DNA from: Levilactobacillus spicheri DSM 15429
GTDB taxonomy: Bacteria; Bacillota; Bacilli; Lactobacillales; Lactobacillaceae
Assembly: GCF_001435095.1 (NCBI RefSeq)
Contig: NZ_AZFC01000015.1
Location: 135,864 to 199,863, forward strand
Direction: 5' to 3'
DNA: 64,000 nt
Every line of letters begins with the position of its first letter. Position 1 is the first letter of the stretch. A program made the position numbers and the translations under genes. The notes beneath the pieces are model-generated. The model had not been told where the DNA came from, made no database searches, and saw only the letters and a program-made list of their open reading frames with translations. Below are positions 34,903 to 43,000 of this stretch, piece by piece.

Positions 34903-37491
34903 TTATGACTTCCGTTTCCGGAAGAGGAGGGCGCCTAAACTGGTGAAACCGAGGAGGATCCAACCGACGGCGCTGGTCGACCGGTGTTGCTCGTTGGTCT
35001 GTGGCAGGGTCGTCGCCGCGTTCGGCGTAATGGCCGCCTTGGTCGTGGTTGGCGTTGCCTTGGCCGCGGCTGAACCGGTGTTGAGGGACGTTACCCGGCC
35101 CGGTTTGGCTGCCTGACCATTGGTGCTTGGCGTGCCAGTCGCTGCGTTACCGCCCGTAGAGAGGTCAGTATCCGGCTGGCTCGGTTGAGTGGTTGGCGGC
35201 GTTGGGGTGTCGGGATCGACCCCGTCGCCGTCCCCACCGCTGACGTCGCCACCGCCGTTGTTACCGTTGTTGCCGTTATCGCCACCGCCAGGGACTTCGC
35301 CGCCCCCGTTACCGCCGTCACCACCACCGGGGGTCTCGCCACCCCCGTTGCCACCATCGCCACCGCCGCCCGTGTTCGTTTGGACGTAGACGTAGGTGAC
35401 GTCGATGTTGCCGGCGGTGTACTTGCCGCTCGCGTTGCTTGGCGTTTGGGAAACGGTGTAACCATTAATGGTGATTGGCGTGGTGGTGTAGTCCGTGCCC
35501 TCTTCGCCGCTGCTCTGGGTCGCGGTACTCAGAATATTCCCGGACGTGTCGACGTAGTGGACGGTGACGGTCCCGGTCGAGATCGGGGCGTAAACGTAGG
35601 TCACGTCGATGTTGCCCTTGGTAAAGGTCCCGCTGGCGTTGGCCGGCGTGGTGACCAGCTTGTAGCCATCGATGTCCTCGGGCGTGGTGGTGTAGGTGTC
35701 ATCGATGTCCCCGGTGAGCTGATGCGGATCCTTGATGACCGTGCCGTCCTCAGTTTCGTAGTGGACGGTGACCGTGCCGGTCGTGACGTTGGCCGTGTAG
35801 ACGTAGGTCACTTCCTGCGGCTGGTCGGTAAATTCACCGGTCGGGTTCCCCTGAACTTCCTTGAAGGTGTACCCGTCGAGGTCCTTTTGTTCGGTGGTGT
35901 AGGTCTCGCCGATGTGGCCGTTGTCGAGCACCACGTCGTCCGCAATCGGGTTCCCGTCCTCATCTTGGTAGTGGACGGTGACGCTGGCGGCGGTGTCGGC
36001 CAGGATATACGGTTGAACGATTGCAAACTGAACGTTGTCATTGTACAGGTATTTGCCGGTTAGGTAGTAATAGTCATCGACTGGCACCACAGTAGCGCCG
36101 TTGTATTCACCGGTAATGCCCGGCTTTTGGTCCGGAATATCGGTGAAATTCAAGCCGTTATTGCCATCGGACGTTGCAGTACCACCGTTGAAGTACCAAC
36201 TGTAATAGAACTGGAAGCTAGGCGTTAACTGAACCGGTTCGCCGACTTGTTGAGCTGGGGCCAGCGCTACTTGGGTTCCATCGGCCAAGTACAACATGGC
36301 GGGGATGTGCGCAGTCCGGTCGGTTTTGCTGACGTAAACGGGTGGCAACAGGATGAACTGGTGGCCATAAGACACATCGAGGTTAGGAATGTTCTTTAGA
36401 CTTGAGAAGTCCGAAATGTGGTTGAACGTCGCTTCTAACATTTTTAAGTTCGTCAGGTTGGCTAAGGGTGATACGTCGCTGACCCGGTTGTTGGAGATGT
36501 ACAGGGTCTCGAGCTTGGTCAATCCAGCTAACGGAGTTAAGTCCGTCACGTCCCCGTAGTAGTACCCGGACGGGGAGTTCAATCCCGCGTTAAGCGACAG
36601 GTACGTTAAATTAACGGCGTATTCTAGCCCCTGCAATGAGTAGGATGTTTTCCCATCAATATGGGTTTCGTTGTTGGAGAGCGAATCCAGGAGTGCCATG
36701 TCTTCCTTGGTGATGTCAGCGACGCTATTCCAGGTCTTGCTCTGGCCCTTCAGTCCCTGTAAGGCCTTGAGAATCCATTGCTGGAGAAGCTTGTTCGGCA
36801 TCCAATCATCAATGGTCTCATCATCCGCCGCGAATAGGACGGGCGCGCTGGTTGGAACGGCTGCCGCCCGGAAACTCGGGGCGGGCGTCGTGGTTTCGGT
36901 ATCGTCCTGGGTGAGGGCATCGTTGGTGGCTTCTGCCATTGGATCGGTCGGTTCGTCACCAGTCGGTTCGGTGACGGTGTCCTCATCCGTTTCAGCATTA
37001 GTCGTGGTATCAGGCGTTTCCGGATCCGGGGTTTGGACATCATCGTTGCCAGTCGTGTCCGTGTTCGTATCTGTCCCCGTTTCGGTCGTGTCGGAACCGT
37101 CCGTTGCGTTCCCCGGCGTCACGTCGTTGCCCGTGGCCTGGTCGCCGTTGCCCGTGGTCTCGTCAGTATCGTTCGTGACGGGATCGGTGTTGGTGGTCTC
37201 CTCCGGCGTCGCTGTTTCATTACCGGTGGTCTCTTCCGGGGTGGCCGCCGGGGTCGTTTCTTCCGCCGCTGGTTCGCTGGTCTCGGTGCTCCCGGTCGTC
37301 AGGGTCACCTCTTTGGCGGGCGTGGCACTGGCGTCACTGGCTTGGGCCTGGTTGTCCGCTGCCGGGGCCTCGTTGGTGTCGGCCTGGGCCGTGGTCCCGT
37401 TCAGGGTCATGAGCGAGAGGGTCAGGGCGGCGGTGCTCAGGTATAACCAAGAACGTTTCTTAGTAACCGCTTTCATTTCTGATAAAGTCAT
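34903..37491 (-). CDS. LPXTG-anchored LRR/MucBP surface adhesin
   Basis: An 862-residue wall protein. The signal peptide ends near GTTAQADTN. A Thr/Glu/Asp-rich stalk of about 200 residues follows, then a cap with WMPNKLLQQWILKALQG and internalin-like LRRs (LTPLAGLTKLETLYISNNRVSDVSPLANLTNL). A beta domain precedes three MucBP modules (VTVHYQDEDG, VTVHYETEDG, VTVHYVDTSG), then a Gly/Asn/Asp-rich spacer and the sorting signal LPQTN with a hydrophobic stretch and RKRKS. AAGGAGGAG at proper distance supports the ATG at 37491. It is probably an adhesin for mucus or host/food polymers. The cap and sorting signal recur in the protein at 45377. Confidence 0.88.
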   Translation of the reverse strand: MTLSEMKAVTKKRSWLYLSTAALTLSLMTLNGTTAQADTNEAPAADNQAQASDASATPAKEVTLTTGSTETSEPAAEETTPAATPEETTGNETATPEETTNTDPVTNDTDETTGNGDQATGNDVTPGNATDGSDTTETGTDTNTDTTGNDDVQTPDPETPDTTTNAETDEDTVTEPTGDEPTDPMAEATNDALTQDDTETTTPAPSFRAAAVPTSAPVLFAADDETIDDWMPNKLLQQWILKALQGLKGQSKTWNSVADITKEDMALLDSLSNNETHIDGKTSYSLQGLEYAVNLTYLSLNAGLNSPSGYYYGDVTDLTPLAGLTKLETLYISNNRVSDVSPLANLTNLKMLEATFNHISDFSSLKNIPNLDVSYGHQFILLPPVYVSKTDRTAHIPAMLYLADGTQVALAPAQQVGEPVQLTPSFQFYYSWYFNGGTATSDGNNGLNFTDIPDQKPGITGEYNGATVVPVDDYYYLTGKYLYNDNVQFAIVQPYILADTAASVTVHYQDEDGNPIADDVVLDNGHIGETYTTEQKDLDGYTFKEVQGNPTGEFTDQPQEVTYVYTANVTTGTVTVHYETEDGTVIKDPHQLTGDIDDTYTTTPEDIDGYKLVTTPANASGTFTKGNIDVTYVYAPISTGTVTVHYVDTSGNILSTATQSSGEEGTDYTTTPITINGYTVSQTPSNASGKYTAGNIDVTYVYVQTNTGGGGDGGNGGGETPGGGDGGNGGGEVPGGGDNGNNGNNGGGDVSGGDGDGVDPDTPTPPTTQPSQPDTDLSTGGNAATGTPSTNGQAAKPGRVTSLNTGSAAAKATPTTTKAAITPNAATTLPQTNEQHRSTSAVGWILLGFTSLGALLFRKRKS

Positions 37492-38189
37492 GGATAAGCT
37501 CCTCCTTTATGGCTGGTAAAGTTCGGGTTTATGGCAAAACCAATCGAGACGAATTATTTAGTCCCATTAATTGCATTAAGCATAACATGCTTTGATTATT
37601 TAGTCCACACTACAAATGTTCAATTGTGAGTTTTAATTGGTTAATCCAATTAAATTACCATAATAACGGCTTTTATAAGAAGACTTTGAGTTAAATGAGA
37701 GACTGCTCATTTACGAACTTATGTCCGAATTTCACGGATAAATCAAAAATGAATAATTGTATACGGATGAACAAGACTAAAAAAAATCAGCTTAATGTTC
37801 GTTGCACGATAGCCGACTTCTGCACCATCGAATGGCGTCACAGCTTAATTATCGGGCGATAACAGCATAACGATCAGTGGCGGGTCCTCAGGCCGTCGTT
37901 CGGGTCGGTATGTTCGGCAAGGGACGTCGGACAAAGGTGCTTTCAAAAATGAATGTCAGCACTGAAAATTGGCTGAAAAAAGTGACCAAATTGACAATGA
38001 CTTATCATGTGATAGAACGGATTGCCGGTAAATCAAGACTTCTCGTACCTTCCATTTACAGAAAAAAACACCAGAATTACCCCACATCGCCCTAAATGGA
38101 GTGGTAGAATTATCCACACCGCTAATAATGAGCATGCTACGCTTCTCCTTTTGCTCTCATACTAGAGAACATCAAGAAACGGAAAGCGA
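37492..38189. other. Gene-free 700-bp stretch
   Basis: AT-rich on the left, where the promoter of the LPQTN gene must lie, and more mixed on the right up to the matrixin gene. Short stop-interrupted frames only. No family repeat, tRNA or clear hairpin was recognised. Confidence 0.45.
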
Positions 38190-38759
38190 GTGCTGATTAT
38201 TATTCACGGATTCAAGACGACATTGCTAGTGGCCTGCCTCACGGTGGCGGTCTTTCTCGGTCTGACCACGACTTCCGCGGCTGCGGCCGCTAAGACCCCT
38301 TCCTGGGGCCACTGGGACTCCACCAAGATCACCTACACCTACGACGGCTCCTCCAAGTACTACCGGAGCGTCTGGAAGACGGCGGTCAAGAAGTGGAACC
38401 GAACCGGCATCGTCAAGCTCAAGGCCGTGTCGTCCGTGAAGAAGGCCGACGTGGTACTGGAATCCAGCGCCTCGCTCAGCACTAAGACGGGCTTACTGAG
38501 TGGTTACACCAATTACTCGTACGTCCATAAAGAGGAAGATAACGAGATCGTTTCGGCGACGTCGACGTTGAACCGGGGGCTGCTGACCAGCTTTCAGTAC
38601 ACCAAGACCCAACGGATGAACGTGGCGACCCACGAACTGGGCCATGCTTTGGGGCTCAGCCACTCGAAGAGCAGCAAGAGCGTGATGTACCCGACCAACC
38701 GCTACGCCAACATCAGCCACCAGGACAAGGTGGCTTTGGACAAAGCCTACCATTCGTAA
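38190..38759 (+). CDS. Secreted matrixin-like zinc metalloprotease
   Basis: A 189-residue exported protein with a GTG start and only a weak ribosome site (GGAAAG). The signal peptide ends near TSAAAAAKT. The mature region looks like the M10A/matrixin fold: ITYTYDGSSKYYRSVWKTAVKKWN at the start, then the full zinc-binding site HELGHALGLSH near residue 148 and a Met-turn SVMYP about 13 residues later. There is no prodomain, haemopexin or wall anchor. Such small matrixins are known in Gram-positives but their targets are not. It may trim surface proteins such as its neighbours. Confidence 0.82.
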   Translation: MLIIIHGFKTTLLVACLTVAVFLGLTTTSAAAAAKTPSWGHWDSTKITYTYDGSSKYYRSVWKTAVKKWNRTGIVKLKAVSSVKKADVVLESSASLSTKTGLLSGYTNYSYVHKEEDNEIVSATSTLNRGLLTSFQYTKTQRMNVATHELGHALGLSHSKSSKSVMYPTNRYANISHQDKVALDKAYHS

Positions 38760-38793
38760 CAGCTAATTAGAAACGTTAAATAACACTAGTATC

Positions 38794-38826
38794 CGGCGTG
38801 CTCAGCAAATGGGTGCGCCTTTTTTA
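38794..38826 (+). terminator. Terminator after the matrixin gene
   Basis: Stem GGCGTGC / GTGCGCC followed by TTTTTT. Confidence 0.7.
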
Positions 38827-39067
38827 TGGCGTCGTCAGTTAGTTCAACAAATGATTAAACGGGCCATGAAAAGTCCCGGTTGGTGGCGTGGCTCAACCAT
38901 CAGCGGGCACAGTTAGTTAGGCCGGACACGCAAACGGGGTAAAAAAACCGTTTATATTTGTGACTTAATTCAAAATTGGGTTAAATGGGTAAGAGAGTTA
39001 TAAAAGGTAAGTTAAACGTCAAATAGTGGGATTACCGTTTAGAGGGTAAGCGATTATATTGAATACA

Positions 39068-39081
39068 TGAAAGCGATTTCA
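39068..39081. promoter_or_regulatory. cre box before the GPH/esterase/GH65 locus
   Basis: TGAAAGCGATTTCA matches the cre consensus at every position. It lies 55 bp before the ribosome site of the transporter gene. Confidence 0.85.
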
Positions 39082-39136
39082 ATTATATTGTTATTCTCCA
39101 ATCATTAACCCACTTTAACGGGGGAGGGTGTTTCAT

Positions 39137-40612
39137 ATGAGTAAAGTACAAATTTGGAAACAACGGATCTTCTATGGGGCGACGGATATGGCCGGTAACC
39201 TCATTTGGCAGATCGTCGGACTCTACTTACTGTTCTACTACACCACGGTGCTGGGCATCTCGCCAGCCTTCGTGGGGACGCTGTTCTTGGTGGTCCGGGT
39301 GATCGATGCCTTTGATGGGGTCGTGTACGGCTACCTGATCGACCACACCCATTCGAAGTACGGCAAGTCGCGGCCTTACTTCCTGTGGTTCGGGGTACCG
39401 CTGGGGATTCTGACCATGCTGCTGTTCTTCAATCCGACCTTTGGGGGCAACAAAGCCTTCCAACTGGCCTGGATTTCCCTGGTCTACACGCTATTTAGCC
39501 TGGTCTACTCCGGGGCCAACACGCCGATCACGGCGATTCTGCCGAGTCTGAGCTCCGACCCTGACGAGCGGACCAACCTCGCCAGCGCCCGGATGGTCAT
39601 GACCAATATTGGAACCGCTGTCATCGGGGCGATTTCCCTACCGATGGTGGCCAAGCTGGGCGGAGGCAACACCAAGCTCGGCTGGACGATTTGGGCCGCC
39701 ATCATCGGGGTCGTCATCATGTTGCTGTTCTTCGGGGCCTTTGCGAACCTGCGGGAACACAACGCCGTGGACAACACCGCGGTTGACGAAGCCAACCACA
39801 TCAAGAGTCATTTATCGGTCGGCGAATCCCTGAAGGGCGCCGCCAAGAACACACCGTGGGTCCTTTTGAGTATCGGCTTCATTCTCTTACAGACCTTCTG
39901 GGTCATCCGGATGCAAACGGCGGTCTACTACCTGACCTACGTCTACCGGCGGACCGACATGATCGGCCTGTTTAACGGTCTGATCATCGTTGCGGTCATC
40001 GGGAACCTGTCCGTGCCACTCTTAAGCAAGTTCATGAAGCACCGGAACGTCATGGTGGTCGCTTTACTGGGCTTTGCCGTGGGGGAGGCCATCATGCCGC
40101 TGGGGCTCAGCTCCGGGAGTATGATTCCGCTCTTTACGGGGATGATCATCTCGACCATCGCCATGGGGGCCGCCTTCTCGATCTCCTTCGTGATGATTGC
40201 TGACACCGTTGAGTACTCACGGTTGAAATTAAGAATCGACGAACCGGGAATCCTGTCCTCCGTTCCAATGGTCGGCGCCAAGCTGGGCATGGGACTGGGT
40301 GGCTTCCTGTCCGGGATGATCCTGTCCTGGGGTGGTTTCCAGGCCAGCGCCAAGATTCAGGACGCCAAGGCTCTGTCCGCCATTAGCGCCAGCTTCATCT
40401 GGATTCCAATCGTGATCGCGGTGGCTATCTGCGTGATCCTGCAGTTCTACAAGTTGGACGAAGCCGAAGTCGCGGCCGAGGTCAAGGCCCAAGCCGCCGC
40501 AGCGGAAAAGCGGGCGGCCGAACAGGCACAAACGACCGACACCGCCGTCACCGCGGACTCCGCGGTGGCCGATGATGAATCGGACGAGGACTTGAGCGAT
40601 GGAAATCTCTAA
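39137..40612 (+). CDS. GPH-family glycoside:cation symporter
   Basis: A 491-residue transporter with about twelve membrane segments and the GPH loop HTHSKYGKSRPYFLW and DERTNLASARM. There is no IIA domain. The C-terminal tail is long, acidic and Ala-rich (AAAEKRAAEQAQTTDTAVTAD). The ATG at 39137 is chosen from GGGGGAGGG. The GTG at 39128 is too close to it. It overlaps the following esterase gene by 14 bp. Together with two esterases and a GH65 phosphorylase it should import a disaccharide, possibly one carrying acyl groups. Confidence 0.87.
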   Translation: MSKVQIWKQRIFYGATDMAGNLIWQIVGLYLLFYYTTVLGISPAFVGTLFLVVRVIDAFDGVVYGYLIDHTHSKYGKSRPYFLWFGVPLGILTMLLFFNPTFGGNKAFQLAWISLVYTLFSLVYSGANTPITAILPSLSSDPDERTNLASARMVMTNIGTAVIGAISLPMVAKLGGGNTKLGWTIWAAIIGVVIMLLFFGAFANLREHNAVDNTAVDEANHIKSHLSVGESLKGAAKNTPWVLLSIGFILLQTFWVIRMQTAVYYLTYVYRRTDMIGLFNGLIIVAVIGNLSVPLLSKFMKHRNVMVVALLGFAVGEAIMPLGLSSGSMIPLFTGMIISTIAMGAAFSISFVMIADTVEYSRLKLRIDEPGILSSVPMVGAKLGMGLGGFLSGMILSWGGFQASAKIQDAKALSAISASFIWIPIVIAVAICVILQFYKLDEAEVAAEVKAQAAAAEKRAAEQAQTTDTAVTADSAVADDESDEDLSDGNL

Positions 40613-41462
40613 ATTAACCTTGGGGGCCGCCGATAATCAGGTGACGGTCACCTTTTATGAGCCGGCCCCGATTGCCGACCTGCACGTGATTCAACGTCGA
40701 CCGTTAGCCATCATTTTACCGGGTGGGGGCTTTACCTTCTACTCGCAACGGGAAAGCGAGATCATCGCGCTGAACTACCTGGCGCAGGGGTTTGCGGCCG
40801 TGGTGGTCGACTACCAGTTGGCCGACCAGCCGCCGGTCCTGCCCCGCGCCCTCTATCAGGTGGGCACGGTGGTCGCCTACTTCCGGAAGAACGCCGTGGT
40901 GTACCACCTGGCGCCGGATAAATTTCTCCTGGCCGGGTTCTCAGCGGGAGGCTACGTGACGGCGCTCTACGCCGATCAGTGGGCCGCGCCCTTCCTGACC
41001 CAGGCCGTCGGGGTGACCCGCGCGGACCTGCAAGTCAACGCGGTGGGCCTGGCCTACCCGGTGATTGGGCTGCGGTTGGGCTGGCCCCCGACCGCGCGTG
41101 AGCGGGCCGCCATCGTCGGCGATTGGCCGTATCACGAGGCCGACCAGCTGGTGAACGGGGAGAACCCGCCGACCTTTATCTGGGCGACCCAGACCGATGA
41201 ACTGGTCCCGGTCACCAACACCCAACACTACGTCCAAGCACTCGAACGGGCCGGCGTACCGGTCCACAGCACCATCTACGACCAAGGACCCCACGGTCTG
41301 GCGTTGGCCCGCCCGGTCACGGCGTTTCCGCGGAGCTTCGACCCCGCCGACCCTGACTTCGGCGCCGCCTTCGTCCAGCCCCACGTGGCCCACTGGTTCC
41401 CGCAACAACTTGACTGGTTGACGCGCCTCTGGAATCTAAATGATTTCTGGCGCGACCAATAA
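40599..41462 (+). CDS. Alpha/beta-hydrolase esterase (acetylxylan-esterase-like)
   Basis: A 287-residue cytoplasmic alpha/beta hydrolase. The oxyanion segment is LPGGGFTFYSQRESE, the nucleophile Ser lies in GFSAGGYV, the acid in TQTDELVPV and the His in GPHGLA. The pattern is that of the BD-FAE/acetylxylan esterase group. It overlaps the GPH transporter by 14 bp, so the two are coupled. In this setting it probably removes acetyl or other acyl groups from the imported sugar. Confidence 0.83.
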   Translation: MEISKLTLGAADNQVTVTFYEPAPIADLHVIQRRPLAIILPGGGFTFYSQRESEIIALNYLAQGFAAVVVDYQLADQPPVLPRALYQVGTVVAYFRKNAVVYHLAPDKFLLAGFSAGGYVTALYADQWAAPFLTQAVGVTRADLQVNAVGLAYPVIGLRLGWPPTARERAAIVGDWPYHEADQLVNGENPPTFIWATQTDELVPVTNTQHYVQALERAGVPVHSTIYDQGPHGLALARPVTAFPRSFDPADPDFGAAFVQPHVAHWFPQQLDWLTRLWNLNDFWRDQ

Positions 41463-41494
41463 ACACACGCACCATCTCGGGGGAGGTTATTGAC

Positions 41495-42562
41495 ATGACA
41501 AAAGAATCGATTATTAACGACGCCACGGCCCAGCGGTCGACTGATTACGAGGCGGAACTGACCCGGCTGGGAAAGCTCCCGGTCAGTCAGCTGCAGGCCG
41601 GGGTCACGTCCTGGTTCAAGGACCGCCAGCCGGCCCACACCTACGAACCGCTGATCTGGGACACGGTGAAGGACCTGCCGGAGAATCCGCAGCTGAGTCC
41701 GGACCTGACCAGCCTGCGTCAGGGGACCGAAACGTCGGGGCAACGCGACCTGACCACCGTACCGATGAAGGTTCAGATGCGCCAGATCGTGGCGATGAAC
41801 CGGCGGGTGCGGGCGATTCGGATCGCCCGGATGGACCACCTGGGTTCCGACCAGGTCCTGGTCTACTTTCACGGCGGGGCCTACTACGGGGGGACGCCGG
41901 AAGACGTGATGACCGCCATGCGCTACTTGGCGGAACAGGCCAACTGTGTGGTCTACAACGTCGACTACGCGCTGGCGCCCGAGCAACCCTACCCGGCCGC
42001 GATTCTGGACGGCCTGGCGGTGATCGAGCAGCTGGCGCCCAAGCACAGCCAGATCTCCGTGAGTGGGGACTCCGCCGGGGCCTCCATCGCGTTGGCCGTC
42101 AGTCAGCTTTGCCGGCTGATGGGCATCTGCGAGATCCGCAGCCACATCCTGTTTTACCCGACCCTGATCCAGGGGTCGGACCACGAGGGACCACTCTGGG
42201 ACGACACCAAGATCCCCGTCGTGGCCAGTCAGCGGACGGCGCTGCACCGGTTCTACCAGCTCTTCGAACAGCTCGACACCATCATGAGCGACTACTACAT
42301 GAACCACCAGCCTTACGACCTGACGGCGCCGCTGATCTCGCCCTTCCTGGCGGACCCGGCGATCTTCAAAAACACGTCGATCCTGATCGGGGAGTTCGAC
42401 CCGTTCCGGCTCCAGTCCGAGGCCTTCATCGACCGGGTGGGTCAGGCCAACGACGACGCGAATTACCTCCGTTATGGCGGCTTGAGTCACGCCTTCCTGA
42501 ACTTCACCGGCAACGTCCCGGCCGTCCAGGACGCCTTGAAGATGGCGGCGGGATTGATTTAG
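41495..42562 (+). CDS. HSL-family alpha/beta-hydrolase (esterase)
   Basis: A 355-residue hydrolase of the hormone-sensitive-lipase group. It has the oxyanion HGGAYYGG, YALAPEQPYP, the Ser nucleophile in GDSAGAS, Asp in IGEFDPF and His in LSHAFLNF. Around 110 residues precede the core. GGGGGAGG precedes the ATG. It is 32 bp after the first esterase, so it is very probably in the same operon. HSL esterases take short acyl esters. Two different esterases in a row suggest a substrate with more than one ester position. Confidence 0.85.
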   Translation: MTKESIINDATAQRSTDYEAELTRLGKLPVSQLQAGVTSWFKDRQPAHTYEPLIWDTVKDLPENPQLSPDLTSLRQGTETSGQRDLTTVPMKVQMRQIVAMNRRVRAIRIARMDHLGSDQVLVYFHGGAYYGGTPEDVMTAMRYLAEQANCVVYNVDYALAPEQPYPAAILDGLAVIEQLAPKHSQISVSGDSAGASIALAVSQLCRLMGICEIRSHILFYPTLIQGSDHEGPLWDDTKIPVVASQRTALHRFYQLFEQLDTIMSDYYMNHQPYDLTAPLISPFLADPAIFKNTSILIGEFDPFRLQSEAFIDRVGQANDDANYLRYGGLSHAFLNFTGNVPAVQDALKMAAGLI

Positions 42563-42583
42563 GAATGGATAGACGGTGACAGG

Positions 42584-42735
42584 CGCTCCACGCCGGCGAG
42601 CAAGCTGGTCGAGGTGGGCCCGACTCTGAAGCCCACAAAACCCGTGGTCTCCAGAGCTCGACCTTGATGTAACCTGGCCCAAAACGCCAGGTTACATCAA
42701 TTTCACCACGACTAGCAAGTCGCCTCTGTTTCGCT
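42584..42735 (-). repeat. Structured intergenic repeat, copy D
   Basis: Full-length, minus orientation. P1 is GCTAGTCG / CGACCAGC. P2 is perfect with TTGATGTAACCTGGC / GCCAGGTTACATCAA. P3 is CTCTGGAG / CTTCAGAG with an inner CCAC / GTGG. Several pairs differ from copy A on both sides. It starts 22 bp after the esterase stop and separates it from the GH65 gene. Confidence 0.88.
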
Positions 42736-43000
42736 AACGGTGGCGCCCCCGGTTAACTTTGGGTGCTCGAGGCACTAGAATTGTGGGGAGCACTGGCACC
42801 AATCCTCAAAATGAGGTTCGAACCAGGATGTGTCCTGCTGGTTGATAAAAGCGAGCGTGAGCTTAACGCGCCGTAGTGGTGATAAATCAATGACGGGGCA
42901 ATTGCCCATCATCTAGATTGCTGCTACGTGAGATCAACCAGCGCGACATGTGAACTAGTATCTAAAAACGGCATAAGCAGCACTTAGGGAGGTTTTTCTT
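42736..43000. other. Gene-free stretch before the GH65 gene
   Basis: With copy D this makes about 440 bp between esterase and phosphorylase genes. It probably carries a separate promoter for the GH65 gene. Nothing else was recognised. Confidence 0.4.

Noticed and set aside
35250-35375. CRISPR-like or tandem repeat array in the GGC/ACC-rich stretch
   Set aside because: It is the coding sequence of a Gly/Asn/Asp-rich spacer in the LPQTN protein, not an array with unique spacers.
37492-38189. A further copy of the structured repeat or a small gene in the 700-bp gap
   Set aside because: None of the conserved blocks (GTGAAAT, CGTGCCCACC) occurs in the right order and the short frames have no ribosome site.
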